A DNA stretch of 64,000 bases. It comes from Chitinophaga sp. XS-30. Lineage in GTDB: Bacteria > Bacteroidota > Bacteroidia > Chitinophagales > Chitinophagaceae. The notes under the pieces are model-generated. The model was not told where the DNA came from. It saw only the letters and a list, made by a program, of their open reading frames with translations, and made no database searches. The stretch is from the NCBI RefSeq assembly GCF_008086345.1, contig NZ_CP043006.1:5144032-5208031 (forward strand), in the 5' to 3' direction. The position numbers and the translations under genes were made by a program. Positions 27,001-35,547 of this stretch are shown in pieces. How positions within the stretch are numbered: position 1 is the stretch's first letter; every line of letters starts with the position of its first letter.

Positions 27001-27174
27001 CGTCTGTGCGTTCCTGGTGGTGCCTTTGATCCTTACCGTAACACCTGGCATAGGGCTGCCTTCATCTGAAAGTACGGTTCCTGTAATCGTCTTTTGCTGT
27101 TGTGCCTGCATGGCGTCCGGCAACAACAGCATTACTGCCGAACAGATCGCCAGTAACCGGAGAAGTCTTCTCAT
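24082..27174 (-). CDS. SusC/RagA TonB-dependent outer-membrane transporter
   Basis: The 1030-residue protein has a signal peptide (1-24). A carboxypeptidase-regulatory-like domain follows (about 28-105, TITGTVLSDEGSPMPGVTVRIKGTTRNAQTDVRGIFTI), then the plug with VVVTAMGIKKEKKELGYS, SLNGKIAGLSITNSGGAPG and IDGMPMDN, and a beta-barrel ending in FALGLNLKF. It has no N-terminal STN domain and no adjacent sigma/anti-sigma pair. Control is therefore likely by another route. It forms a pair with the SusD gene 11 bases downstream. Confidence 0.95.
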   Translation of the reverse strand: MRRLLRLLAICSAVMLLLPDAMQAQQQKTITGTVLSDEGSPMPGVTVRIKGTTRNAQTDVRGIFTIQASSGEVLVLSFIGYADQEVTVRESSTLNITMRLSETALGEVVVTAMGIKKEKKELGYSVQDIKSDELLKNKDPNLINSLNGKIAGLSITNSGGAPGSSASIVIRGGTSLERDNQPLFIIDGMPMDNSTGQGDNSAFDGTTNLATTNSNRAMDINPEDIESISVLKGPAAAALYGLRAAAGAIIITTKKGQEGTVTGSVTSRYITNWVNRLPKQQGIYKQGSYYNGSFTDETTRSWGDKFEPGEAVYDNMGDFFETANAFDNSFSLSGGSKTGNFFLSGSNLNQSGVVPTTNFTRSTIRFNGEQKLGIVTLGVNASYSTSETQKTLTGSGLWGSSGSGYMESIIAWPRNDEMKTWLNPDGTKRLLLPDLSLDANVDNPYWILNKNPQSDQTDRFIGNIYATVKFTDWFDATYRLGVDNYVTAYSNLIAANSSVKLDWQNGMLSKTDRRYNYVNSNLMLNFHKTFNDWDASLVLGTSSEDTYLRSVSHRSENFIIPDFHTLNNANPEDKYFSENINRKRLVGVYGDLRVSYRNTIFLSVTGRNDWSSTLPVQNQSFFYPSFSGSFVFTELLPKSSILSFGKVRASWAQVGKDAPAYQTNTYLFGPEQTIGGGFRNYWTRGNDLLKPETTTSTEFGTELRFLNGRLGLDVAYYINNSKDQILQPRVSNATAYILSFVNTGEIENKGLEVTVTANPIRKKDFRWDVMLNVSGNRGKVKALPGALPILYVTDVQVGNAKAASFDGGTFMGLSGSKWQTDDDGNLLLNWDTGYPLTSTLTTTPVGNREPKLLGGLNNSFSYKSFNFSFLFDFRVGGDIYNGTEYLLTAYGLSERTANRGSEITFTGMALNPATAKYEEVTRTVVADEKYYRDILLNNAPSFIEKVNWLRLRSISLAYSLPQPALRKLPFLKGATLTASGTNVLLFTNYSGMDPETSAAGAGVIGSGSVGIDYCGVPATSGFALGLNLKF

Positions 27175-27768
27175 GTTGTGTAGTTTTAGAAATTGGTTGA
27201 ATAGAAAAATTGCTAAATTCTAGTTACCTGTTACATTACATACATAGGTATAAATGACCCCGGATCGCATGCCTGTTCCGTTATCGGCATGCATTGTATT
27301 GATTCACATTTTTTGGGCAGATATTACACCCCTGGTTTGTTACACTGTCCTGATCGATTGAAAATGCAGTAGTATTATTGAGCGATTCTGAATTTGATTT
27401 AATTTTTGACGCAAGCCGATGAGCGGCAAGGTTCCTGTATTATGTCGATTTTGATTTTTGTTCCTCTTCGATTTTGATCCTGATTTGTCCGGTCACTGTC
27501 TTGCAGTAATGTTCTCTTCGATTCGATCCTGATTCATCCGGTTACTGCTGTCCTGTAATATTTCTTTGATTTTGATCTCCGCCACTGTCTTGCGGTAATG
27601 TCCTCTTCGATTTCGGTCCTGATTCATCCGGTTACTGCCAGGCTGCAGCATTTCCCCGATTTAACTTCTGGTATTTGCCTGATTAACGCTAATATACGCG
27701 GTATTGTGCCTATTTTCAAGCATTAGTCTGAATTTTTTTGCGGTATTTTCTCCACAATCCGCTAAAAC
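27175..27768. other. Long intergenic region upstream of susC
   Basis: This stretch of about 600 bases has no supported gene. It contains a degenerate tandem repeat block (27463-27655) and, nearer the susC start, AT-rich DNA that should hold its promoter. The short open frames here are not coding-like. Confidence 0.5.
27463..27655. repeat. Degenerate tandem repeat, four units of 41-50 bases
   Basis: Four imperfect units share the pattern CTCTTCGATTtnGATCCTGA, TnnTCCGGTnACTG and a TTGC/CTG-TAAT segment. The CTTCG-like start recurs at 27466, 27516, 27564 and 27605, giving spacings of 50, 48 and 41. Units 2 and 4 are the most alike (CCTGATTCATCCGGTTACTGC). There is no spacer structure, so it is not CRISPR. 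The function is unknown. Confidence 0.7.
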
Positions 27769-27810
27769 GCAGACAGGGACAGGTATGCGGAGATACCTGT
27801 CCCTGTCTGC
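27769..27810 (-). terminator. Very stable terminator of the DUF4197 gene
   Basis: A perfect 18-bp stem (GCAGACAGGGACAGGTAT and its complement) with a 6-base loop is followed on the minus strand by GTTTTAG. It lies 16 bases after the DUF4197 stop. Confidence 0.8.
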
Positions 27811-27825
27811 CCTATTTTGATATAC

Positions 27826-28548
27826 TTATCTTGTCTGCGCCAGCGGGCTGCCGAATACTGTTTTCAGCAGGTCTGTCACCCGGGCTGCGGGGTCCTGCCG
27901 GATCTTTTGTTCCTCCAGTCCCACTTCATGGAATATTCCGGCAATGGCCTTTTCCGTTACATAAGCCGTGAGGTCTGTATTGACCGGTGTGGAGGAGAAT
28001 TTATTATACGTGGAGAAAATGTCCGACCAGTATTTGGTGGCATCTACATTTTTGAGCGCGTTGTTGATCACGGGGCGGAAAGCGGTGGTCAGGGCGTCCG
28101 TGGTCTTCTGCTTGAAATAATTGGTGGCGGCGAAGTCCCCTCCCCGCAGGATACCGATAGCATCGGTGATGGTCATTTGCCGGATGGCATTAACGAAAAT
28201 GGGGGTTGCCGATTTTGCGGCCTCTTCAGCGCCCCGGTTCATGGCCAGCACAGCTTTGTCCACCAGGCTGCCGAAGCCCACATTCCGCAAAGTGGACTCT
28301 ACTTTCTTCGCCTCAGGCGGCATCAATATCTTCAGCGCGGCATTGGCGAAAAAACCGTTCAGGGAAGAAAGCCTTCCGGTACTGTTCTGTGTGCCGATGG
28401 TCAGCGCTTCCTTCAGCCCGGCCGCTATCTGTGCGGTGCTGCCCGTCTGCCCGGTGGAGGCCGGGAGAGTGCTGAGGATCTGCTGGGTGGTTTCACAACC
28501 GGTAAAAAGCCATAAAACAGTGAGTGCTCCGAGTATCCTTTTTTTCAT
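27826..28548 (-). CDS. DUF4197 lipoprotein
   Basis: The product is about 240 residues from the ATG at 28548, which gives the lipoprotein signal MKKRILGALTVLWLFTGCET (lipobox FTGC). The body matches the DUF4197 family: IAAGLKEALTIGTQNSTGRL, LMPPEAKKVESTLRNVGFG, then DAIGILRGGDFAATNYFK. This is a conserved periplasmic/outer-membrane lipoprotein of unknown role. It is divergent from the short-chain dehydrogenase gene. Confidence 0.88.
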   Translation of the reverse strand: MKKRILGALTVLWLFTGCETTQQILSTLPASTGQTGSTAQIAAGLKEALTIGTQNSTGRLSSLNGFFANAALKILMPPEAKKVESTLRNVGFGSLVDKAVLAMNRGAEEAAKSATPIFVNAIRQMTITDAIGILRGGDFAATNYFKQKTTDALTTAFRPVINNALKNVDATKYWSDIFSTYNKFSSTPVNTDLTAYVTEKAIAGIFHEVGLEEQKIRQDPAARVTDLLKTVFGSPLAQTR

Positions 28549-28667
28549 GGTAGTGTGCATTGGGTTTATCAACAGGCACAAAGATATGTGATCTTTCGGC
28601 AGTTCAATTGTTTGAATTATACAAGTATATGTTTCGCAGCCGTAATAACCGCCGTGCCTGCGCCATC

Positions 28668-28675
28668 TACCTTTG
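28668..28675 (+). promoter_or_regulatory. Putative -7 element of the short-chain dehydrogenase gene
   Basis: TACCTTTG matches TAnnTTTG, 20 bases upstream of the ATG at 28696. It implies a very short leader. No convincing -33 element was found. Confidence 0.5.
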
Positions 28676-28695
28676 TGATATCAAAAACAAAAAAG

Positions 28696-29538
28696 ATGAA
28701 AACAAAAGTATGGTTTATCACGGGGGCTTCCAAAGGATTGGGGCTTGCGCTCGTGCAAAAATTGCTCGCTGCCGGATACCGTGTAGCGGCAACATCCCGG
28801 AACGTTGCAGACCTGCAGAAAGCCGTAGGCGCGGGGCCGGACAACTTTCTTCCGCTTGGCATGAACCTGCTGGATGAAGCGGATGTGGAAAAGGGCATTC
28901 AGCAGACCGCCGCGCATTTCGGGCAGTTGGATGTGATCGTGAACAATGCCGGTTACGGATTGTTAGGTGCGCTGGAAGAACTGAGCGATGCGGAATCCAG
29001 GGCTAACTTTGATGTGAACGTATTCGGTTCCCTGAATGTAATCCGCAAGGCGCTGCCGATCCTGCGGGCGCAGCAGTCCGGGCATATATTCAATGTATCT
29101 TCTATCGGCGGTTTTACAGGGGCTTTCCCGGGATTCGGCATTTACTGCGCTACGAAATTCGCTGTGCAGGGCTTAACGGAATCCCTCGCCACCGAAGTGA
29201 AACCTTTCGGTATTCATGCCACCATCGTTTCACCCGGTTATTTCCGCACCAGTTTTCTGACGGACAATTCACTGGGCGTTACCAAAACGGAGATCCCCGG
29301 TTACGGGCATGTACGGGAAGTACAAAACGCCCATCAGCACAGTTATAACGGCAACCAGGCCGGTGATCCGGATAAGGCCGCGGATGTGATGATACAGGTG
29401 GCGGAACAGCCTGAGCCACCGGTACATCTTTTCCTCGGGGCGGATGCGTACGCGCTGGCGGAAGAAAAGATCAGTTCCGTACGGAAAGACATGGAACAGT
29501 TGAAAAACCTGGCTACAGCTACTGCCTACGCCGTATAA
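28696..29538 (+). CDS. Short-chain dehydrogenase/reductase
   Basis: The 280-residue classical SDR starts at MKTKVWFITGASKGLGLALVQ. That start is preferred over a 47-codon upstream extension because the NAD(P)-binding TGASKGLG must lie at the N-terminus and a -7 element sits just before it. NNAG is present (VNNAGYGLLGALEE), as are the catalytic Ser in NVSSIGG and Tyr/Lys in YCATKFAVQG. The substrate is unknown. The downstream Atu4866-like gene starts about 10 bases after the stop and is probably cotranscribed. Confidence 0.92.
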   Translation: MKTKVWFITGASKGLGLALVQKLLAAGYRVAATSRNVADLQKAVGAGPDNFLPLGMNLLDEADVEKGIQQTAAHFGQLDVIVNNAGYGLLGALEELSDAESRANFDVNVFGSLNVIRKALPILRAQQSGHIFNVSSIGGFTGAFPGFGIYCATKFAVQGLTESLATEVKPFGIHATIVSPGYFRTSFLTDNSLGVTKTEIPGYGHVREVQNAHQHSYNGNQAGDPDKAADVMIQVAEQPEPPVHLFLGADAYALAEEKISSVRKDMEQLKNLATATAYAV

Positions 29539-29548
29539 ATTGAACACT

Positions 29549-29887
29549 ATGGCGGCCTTACACTATCTCATCATTTCATGCACCCTGCTGCTGTCCTGCG
29601 CAAAGCCGCGGACAGCAGCTATTTCAACATCTTCCACCATGAACAAATACATCGGCATGTGGGTAACCGGGGACGGTTATATCCGGCAGGAATTGCTGCC
29701 CAATGGCCGTTATGACGAGGCACGCGGACAAAAACAAAGCGCCTATACCGGCCGGTACGAGATCAATGGCGATCACATACAGTATTGGGACGATACCGGT
29801 TTTACGGCAGACGGCACTTTCCGGGGCAATGACACCCTCCATCACGGCGGTTACATTTTTTACCGGGAAAAGCCCAAGCAACCTTAA
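29549..29887 (+). CDS. Atu4866-like small lipoprotein
   Basis: The 112-residue protein (ATG at 29549; a TTG three codons upstream is less likely) has a lipoprotein-like signal, LLLSCAKP. The domain YIGMWVTGDGYIRQELLPNGRYDEARG, then YEINGDHIQYWDDTGFTADGTF, matches the Atu4866 family, a small beta-rich fold of unknown role. It lies between an SDR gene and an AraC regulator gene on the same strand with short gaps, suggesting one operon. Confidence 0.8.
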   Translation: MAALHYLIISCTLLLSCAKPRTAAISTSSTMNKYIGMWVTGDGYIRQELLPNGRYDEARGQKQSAYTGRYEINGDHIQYWDDTGFTADGTFRGNDTLHHGGYIFYREKPKQP

Positions 29888-29906
29888 ATTGTTTTAACTT
29901 TTCAGT

Positions 29907-30818
29907 ATGGCAAAAACAGAGACGCTGGAAGATTTTTACCGGCAAAAGCTCAACTGGCTGCCGGAGAACCTGCAGAAGGATATCGGGCATTTCAATGTGT
30001 TCCGGCTGGAGGATTGTATGGGAACCGACAAGGCACCCGTAAAGTACAGCCGCAGGGAGTTTTATAAAGTGACGCTGATGCGCGGGCGGCATGCCTATCA
30101 CTATGCCGACAAAAGCGTTGAGGTTTCCGGCACTACCCTGCTCTTCTTCAATCCCAATGTACCATACACCTTCGAACAACTCAGCGGCGACTCCACCGGG
30201 TTCTTCTGCATTTTCAAGGAAGCCTTTTTCACCAGTCACCTGCGCAACAATATCCGGGAACTTCCGATGTTCTCCCCGCAGGGCAGGCCGGGGTATCAGT
30301 TGAGCAAGCAGCAGGACAAGCTCGTCAGCGGTATTTTCGAAAAAATGCTGACGGAGATCGCATCCGATTATGTGTATAAATATGATCTGATCCGGAATTA
30401 TGTGACGGAGATGATCCATCATGCCATGAAGATGCAGCCCACGGAAACCCTTTATCAGCATGTAGACGCCAATGCGCGGATCACCGCCGTGTTCACGGAG
30501 CTGCTGGAGCGGCAGTTCCCGATAGAATCCCCCACCCAGCGGTTCTCGCTGCGTTCCGCGCGGGATTTTGCGGAGCAGCTGGCCGTGCATGTGAACCATC
30601 TCAACCGCGCCATCCGTCATACCACCGGCAAAACTACCACCGATCACATCTTTGAGCGGCTGGCCAGTGAAGCCATGGCATTGCTCAAACACACGAACTG
30701 GAACATTTCCGAGATCAGCTACAGCCTGGGATTTGAGGAGCCCGCCCACTTCAATCACTTTTTCAGGAAACAGACCAGCCAGACGCCCACCGCCTACCGG
30801 GCAAACGCCCTGGCATGA
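29907..30818 (+). CDS. AraC-family transcriptional regulator
   Basis: The 303-residue regulator has an N-terminal cupin-like sensor region (VTLMRGRHAYHYADKSVEVSGTTLLFFNPNVPY). The C-terminal AraC double helix-turn-helix spans about 200-298 (SARDFAEQLAVHVNHLNRAIRHTTGKTTTDHI, ISEISYSLGFEEPAHFNHFFRKQTSQTPTAYR). It directly follows the SDR and Atu4866-like genes by 20 bases and may control them. The inducer is unknown. Confidence 0.93.
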   Translation: MAKTETLEDFYRQKLNWLPENLQKDIGHFNVFRLEDCMGTDKAPVKYSRREFYKVTLMRGRHAYHYADKSVEVSGTTLLFFNPNVPYTFEQLSGDSTGFFCIFKEAFFTSHLRNNIRELPMFSPQGRPGYQLSKQQDKLVSGIFEKMLTEIASDYVYKYDLIRNYVTEMIHHAMKMQPTETLYQHVDANARITAVFTELLERQFPIESPTQRFSLRSARDFAEQLAVHVNHLNRAIRHTTGKTTTDHIFERLASEAMALLKHTNWNISEISYSLGFEEPAHFNHFFRKQTSQTPTAYRANALA

Positions 30819-30832
30819 TCGTTACGAACGGA

Positions 30833-32242
30833 TTATTTTTTACGGAAGCCCGAATTGATCAGCGCCGATCCGCTCAGGGGAAGATAGAAATTATTTACAT
30901 CCACGCCTGCAGCACTCACTGACGCCAGCTTGGTGTTGGCATTGGCGCCGGTGCCTTCGGTGACCTTCGCCTCATTTTCTGTGTAGATATAAGCGCGGTC
31001 CCCAATGTTACTGCCACCGGCCGTACGCGGTTCGATGAAAGCATTGGCATTAACGATCTGGCTGGATTTCATGCCCAGGTAACCATTGATCCGTAAAGAC
31101 ACGCCAGACGTGCGGGCAACGGTATTGTTCAGGAACTGCACCACCGCATCGTCCGTTCCGCGGAAGCTCACACCGTCGTTCGCAAAATTATCGCGGAAGA
31201 GGTTGTTGCGCACGATGTGGGTAGCGCCGTTCTCTCCCGAGCCGAAGAACTGGAACAACTCGCCCCAGCCGTCATGCACGATATTGTCATGAATATTGGA
31301 GTTGGTCACCCGGCCGCCGATGAGCAGGCCGCCACTGTGGGAAGGATTGTGCTGCATGCCCCAGTTGGTGATGTCGTTGCCGTAGACCTCCAACTGGTCG
31401 ATCGCCGCCGTCTGCATACCATCCGCACCGATATTTTTGATGACATTGTTATAGATCTTCACATTCCGCCATTTGATGGGTTGCACGTACTCCTGTCCCA
31501 ATACCGCACCCGCAGGCAAAGTATAATAGGAATAGTTGGTGGTCAGGTTCCAGTAGGTGGCGGTATGCCCGATGTACATGGCCTCGTTATGTGTTCCGGT
31601 GACGGACACGTCATGGATCAGGAGGTTTTCCATATACGCATTGGGATAATGCGTCAGCGGATCTGCTTTTACGGGATCAGTTTTTGCCCAGATGCCGGTG
31701 CCGCCGTTGGTGATGGTGATATTGCTGATCTCGAAATTATCGGAACGTTCGCTGAGGGTCAGGTTGAAATACGCCGGGCGGCCGGGCTGGGTGGAGCCGT
31801 TGATCACAAAGTTCCCCTGCGTGGTGCCTTCCACTTTTACGTGGTGGCTTTTGCGGAAGCTGAGCGCCGTGGCCCAGGAACCGCTGTTCCAGGCAGGATT
31901 GCCGATGCGCAGGGTAGTACCCGGAGCGTTCCGTACCGTGATAGGCCGTCCCGCGCTGCCGTTCAGGTTTGTGAAGATCACTGCGGAAAAGGTGCCTTTG
32001 AGGTTGATGATATCCCCCGGCTTGTAGGTGCCGGCCTTATCGTCGATCACCAGGCGGCCTTCCTTGTCCGGCACCAGTGTGTACTGTTTGGCATTCGGGT
32101 CCGGGTCAGGCGCAGGCTTTGCCGGGTTTTCCGTTTCCAACGGCAATTCTTCGGAAATAGTTTTAGTGCAACTGGTGAAAGTAAGGAATAAAGTAATGAA
32201 TAAGCCCAGCATGGTGCTTGAATTGAAGCGGTTTTTTGTCAT
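30833..32242 (-). CDS. Right-handed parallel beta-helix lipoprotein
   Basis: The 469-residue protein starts at ATG 32242 with the lipobox signal LFLTFTSCTK. A Pro/Asp linker (PAKPAPDPDPNAK) is followed by parallel beta-helix coils with repeated NI/NV-type turns (NFEISNITITNGGTGIW, WRNVKIYNNVIKNIGADGM, NSNIHDNIVHDG). This fold is used by pectate and other polysaccharide lyases and by glycan-binding proteins. No catalytic residues could be assigned, so lyase activity is only possible. It is convergent with the AraC gene. Confidence 0.82.
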   Translation of the reverse strand: MTKNRFNSSTMLGLFITLFLTFTSCTKTISEELPLETENPAKPAPDPDPNAKQYTLVPDKEGRLVIDDKAGTYKPGDIINLKGTFSAVIFTNLNGSAGRPITVRNAPGTTLRIGNPAWNSGSWATALSFRKSHHVKVEGTTQGNFVINGSTQPGRPAYFNLTLSERSDNFEISNITITNGGTGIWAKTDPVKADPLTHYPNAYMENLLIHDVSVTGTHNEAMYIGHTATYWNLTTNYSYYTLPAGAVLGQEYVQPIKWRNVKIYNNVIKNIGADGMQTAAIDQLEVYGNDITNWGMQHNPSHSGGLLIGGRVTNSNIHDNIVHDGWGELFQFFGSGENGATHIVRNNLFRDNFANDGVSFRGTDDAVVQFLNNTVARTSGVSLRINGYLGMKSSQIVNANAFIEPRTAGGSNIGDRAYIYTENEAKVTEGTGANANTKLASVSAAGVDVNNFYLPLSGSALINSGFRKK

Positions 32243-32602
32243 GGTTTTTCTTAAGTCTATGGTCAAATAATAGCGGCTGCTGACACCCGGCCGGTGTTAC
32301 AGCTCTCCTGTGATATGGTTTAGGTTTTTGCTCCCTTGCGGGCGCACGCCGGTAACAGCAAAAAAACGGCCATATTTCAGAAATATTATCCCTTCATCAA
32401 ACCCTGACACAGTTACGAAGGTAGCGCTGAAAGCGGATACTCTTTGCGCATCGCTTCGGATTTTTCATATTTATTTCTATTTTACATGACTATCAAGGGA
32501 TGCAGCGCGGAAAATAAGATAAAGATTTTCATCGATACATCAGAAATGTTTATGTATAAAAAATTTCGTCCTGTACCCCGTTTTACATTCAAAATACCGC
32601 TC
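32243..32602. promoter_or_regulatory. Divergent intergenic region, beta-helix gene/sulfatase
   Basis: This 360-base AT-rich gap lies between two divergent genes. An open frame extends the sulfatase upstream through it, but the translation is unlike coding sequence. Promoters for both genes must lie here; no exact TAnnTTTG was found. Confidence 0.35.
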
Positions 32603-34309
32603 ATGCGCATCCGCAGAAAACCTTTAGCCATCGTTTCCCTATCCGCAGCCCTCGCCGCGCTGGCCGTATTTGCCGGGTTCCGGTCCGCCCCGCCCGCCGC
32701 AAAAGCGCCGCGTCCCAATATCATTGTCATTCTTGCGGATGACCTGGGTTTTTCAGATGTGGGCTGTTATGGCGGGGAGATCAGCACCCCGAATATCGAC
32801 TACCTCGCGCAGAACGGCATCCGTTACACGCAGTTCTATAATACCTCGCGCTGCTGCCCTACCCGGGCCTCGCTGCTGACCGGCCTGTATAACCAGCAGG
32901 CAGGCATCGGCAAGATGACGGAGCTGGAGAACCAGCCCGGTTACCAGGGGCATCTGGCGGAAAACACCGTCACCCTGGCAGAAGTGCTGAAAACGGCAGG
33001 TTACCGCACGGCCATGACCGGCAAGTGGCATGTTTCCAACACCTTCGAGCAGAAAACCCGGGAAGCGCAGATGGCCTGGCTCAATCACCAGCAGGAGGGC
33101 GGAGACTTCTCCCCCATCAGCCAATATCCCGTCAGCCGCGGTTTCGATAAATTCTACGGCACCCTCTGGGGGGTGATCGATTTTTTCGACCCCTTCAGTC
33201 TGGTTAATGGCGTTACGCCGGTAAAAACCCTGCCGCCGGACTATTACCATACCGACGCCATTAACGATACTACTGCCGCCTATATCCGGGAATTCGCGCA
33301 ATCCCCCGACCCGTTCTTTATCTATGTAGCCCATAACGCGCCGCACTGGCCGCTTCATGCGCTGCCGGAAGATATCGCCAAATATAAGGACACCTACAAG
33401 GGTGGCTGGGACAGCATCCGCGAGGCCCGCTACCGGAAAATGGTGCAGCTCGGGCTGATCGACCCCGCCAAAACACCGCTGCCTAAACGCTGGGAAGACG
33501 AGCTCAGCTGGGAGAACAACCCCGCGAAGGAATGGGATGCCGAAGCCATGGCCGTACATGCCGCGATGGTTGACCGGATGGACCAGGGCATCGGCCGCAT
33601 CATACAGGCGCTGCGGGAAACCGGGCAGCTGGATAACACACTGATCCTCTTCCTGTCAGACAACGGTGCCAGTCCGGAAGACTGCTCCGCCTACGGCCCC
33701 GGTTTCGACCGCCCGGACGAGACCCGCGACGGCCGCAAGATCGCCTACCCAACGAAAAAAGAGGTGATGCCCGGCCCCCAGACCTCCTTTGCCTCCATCG
33801 GGCGGCGCTGGGCCAATGTCGCCAATACGCCCTACCAGTATTGGAAAGCAGAATCCTTCGAAGGCGGAATCCATACCCCGCTGATCGCCCACTGGCCGAA
33901 AGGCGTCAAAGTGAAGAAAGGCAGCTTCAGCGCCCATACCGGTCATGTGATGGACTTTATGCGCACCTTTACGGAGCTGGCCGGGGCGGAATACCCCGCT
34001 CATTTTGAGGGACGCACCATCACTCCCAGCACCGGCATCAGTCTAGCCCCATCCTTCCGCGACCGGAAAAGCAGCGGCCACGCCACCCTGTTCAACGAAC
34101 ATTTCGGGGCGCGCTACGCCCGTTCCGGCAACTGGAAGCTGGTATCCGCGGCCGGGGACAGCACCTGGCGGCTGTTTGACCTGGCCACCGATAAAACGGA
34201 ACTGCAGGATGTCGCCGCCGCTCACCCGGATAAAGTACGGCAACTGGACAGCCTCTGGCGGCAATGGGCCTGGAGCCACCAGGTATTCCCGAAGCCCGGG
34301 CGTCGCTGA
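32603..34309 (+). CDS. Arylsulfatase-type secreted sulfatase
   Basis: The product is 568 residues from ATG 32603, chosen because it gives a signal-type N-terminus (MRIRRKPLAIVSLSAALAAL). Motifs are ILADDLGFSDVGCYGGEI (metal ligands), the active site RCCPTRASLLTG with the first Cys (Cys84) as formylglycine precursor in CxPTR, TGKWHV, and FLSDNGASPEDC. The length and the C-terminal ALFDLATDKTEL-like end fit arylsulfatase A-like enzymes. It is monocistronic and is followed by the LPS-kinase-like gene. Confidence 0.93.
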   Translation: MRIRRKPLAIVSLSAALAALAVFAGFRSAPPAAKAPRPNIIVILADDLGFSDVGCYGGEISTPNIDYLAQNGIRYTQFYNTSRCCPTRASLLTGLYNQQAGIGKMTELENQPGYQGHLAENTVTLAEVLKTAGYRTAMTGKWHVSNTFEQKTREAQMAWLNHQQEGGDFSPISQYPVSRGFDKFYGTLWGVIDFFDPFSLVNGVTPVKTLPPDYYHTDAINDTTAAYIREFAQSPDPFFIYVAHNAPHWPLHALPEDIAKYKDTYKGGWDSIREARYRKMVQLGLIDPAKTPLPKRWEDELSWENNPAKEWDAEAMAVHAAMVDRMDQGIGRIIQALRETGQLDNTLILFLSDNGASPEDCSAYGPGFDRPDETRDGRKIAYPTKKEVMPGPQTSFASIGRRWANVANTPYQYWKAESFEGGIHTPLIAHWPKGVKVKKGSFSAHTGHVMDFMRTFTELAGAEYPAHFEGRTITPSTGISLAPSFRDRKSSGHATLFNEHFGARYARSGNWKLVSAAGDSTWRLFDLATDKTELQDVAAAHPDKVRQLDSLWRQWAWSHQVFPKPGRR

Positions 34310-34517
34310 GATATTTGTTTTTCTCGTAAAATCTGTTCAATTTTACACCGCAACAAATGATTGCGTTTACCCGTCAGCGCCTCCCATCCGCGGAGGATAG
34401 CTGCTCTCCTACCTGTTTTTCACTGGCCTACATGTTTCACTGTTTATCGGCACCCCTTTCCTTTTCCATAAAGGAACGGCATGTCTGTATTTTTTAATGT
34501 GATAACAAGTAAGGCCA

Positions 34518-35273
34518 ATGAGCATCCATATAGATATATCGCCTGGATATGAGTTTTTGAGAGATTACGTGGAAAAGATCCCGCAAAGGTTCAATTCCCT
34601 CGGTGAAGTGGTACATAAAACCCGGAATGTGATCCGGGTGGATATGGGGAATAATGTGAAGCTGGTGATCAAATCTTACCGGAAGATCTATCTCCTGAAC
34701 CGGTTCTTCTACGCCCATGTGCTGCCCTCCAAGGCCAAAAGGGCTTACCTATACGCTAAAATGCTGATAGACAAGGGCTTTACCACCCCCGAACCGGTAG
34801 CGTACATCGAATGCATCCGCAACGGCCTGATGCAGGAAAGCTTCTTCATCAGCACCTATACCGACTACACGGAGCTGAAATACATTGCCGACATGCCCCC
34901 GGAAGAAGGCGGCGCTGTACTGAAAGCGCTTGCCCTATACACCTTCAAACTGCATCAGCAGGATATCTACCACAAAGACTACTCGGTAGGTAATATCCTC
35001 TTTAAAAAGAACGGCGACAGCTACGATTTCACGCTGGTGGACAATAACCGGATGAAATTCAGCCGGAGCTCCTTCGCCTACCGGATGAAGAACCTGCGGC
35101 GGCTGGACCTGCCGCTGCCGGCGCTGGCGTATCTGTGCCAGGAGTACGCGCGGCTGAGCGGGGAGAATGAGCTGCTGGCGTTGACGACGATGTTGAATTA
35201 TAGGCGGAGGAGGGTGTTGTTTGCTTATAGGAAGGGGTGGATGAAGGGGTTTTTAGGGGGTAGGAGTCTGTAA
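34518..35273 (+). CDS. LPS-kinase (InaA/WaaP)-like protein
   Basis: This 251-residue protein has an eukaryotic-like kinase fold. The ATP-site lysine is in VKLVIKSYRK, and the catalytic HKD is at 152-154 with Asn159 (YHKDYSVGNILF). The metal-binding VDNN at about 174-177 stands in for DFG. These are hallmarks of the lipopolysaccharide core heptose kinase/InaA group. It may phosphorylate lipid A-core sugars at the inner membrane. The C-terminus is strongly basic (NYRRRRVLFAYRKGWMKG). It is the last GC-rich gene before the AT-rich island. Confidence 0.82.
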   Translation: MSIHIDISPGYEFLRDYVEKIPQRFNSLGEVVHKTRNVIRVDMGNNVKLVIKSYRKIYLLNRFFYAHVLPSKAKRAYLYAKMLIDKGFTTPEPVAYIECIRNGLMQESFFISTYTDYTELKYIADMPPEEGGAVLKALALYTFKLHQQDIYHKDYSVGNILFKKNGDSYDFTLVDNNRMKFSRSSFAYRMKNLRRLDLPLPALAYLCQEYARLSGENELLALTTMLNYRRRRVLFAYRKGWMKGFLGGRSL

Positions 35274-35547
35274 ACATAGCAAGAAAATCGGACATCTTGC
35301 CGGGCGTGATTTCTATTTTTTTTCCTGACGTATTAATGCAGCGATGTATCTTATCTTCGATTTTAGAAAGGCAAAACTGATACAGGAATGATATAGAACT
35401 TACAAAAAATGAAAGCTTAGCTCGAAGTGAATTCATTCTATTTTTAAATCTCAACTTACTACTAAAGAAGTAGTGAAGTGAAATACTTCATAAGCAGAAT
35501 GTTTTCAAAAGCACTTTCAATTTATTGCTTAAAACAAAACATAGTCG

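Noticed and set aside
27463..27655. Possible CRISPR array
   Set aside because: Units are adjacent and degenerate with no distinct spacers, and no cas gene is present in the window.
32444..32602. 53-codon N-terminal extension of the second sulfatase
   Set aside because: The extension is AT-rich and not signal-like. ATG 32603 gives a proper export signal.
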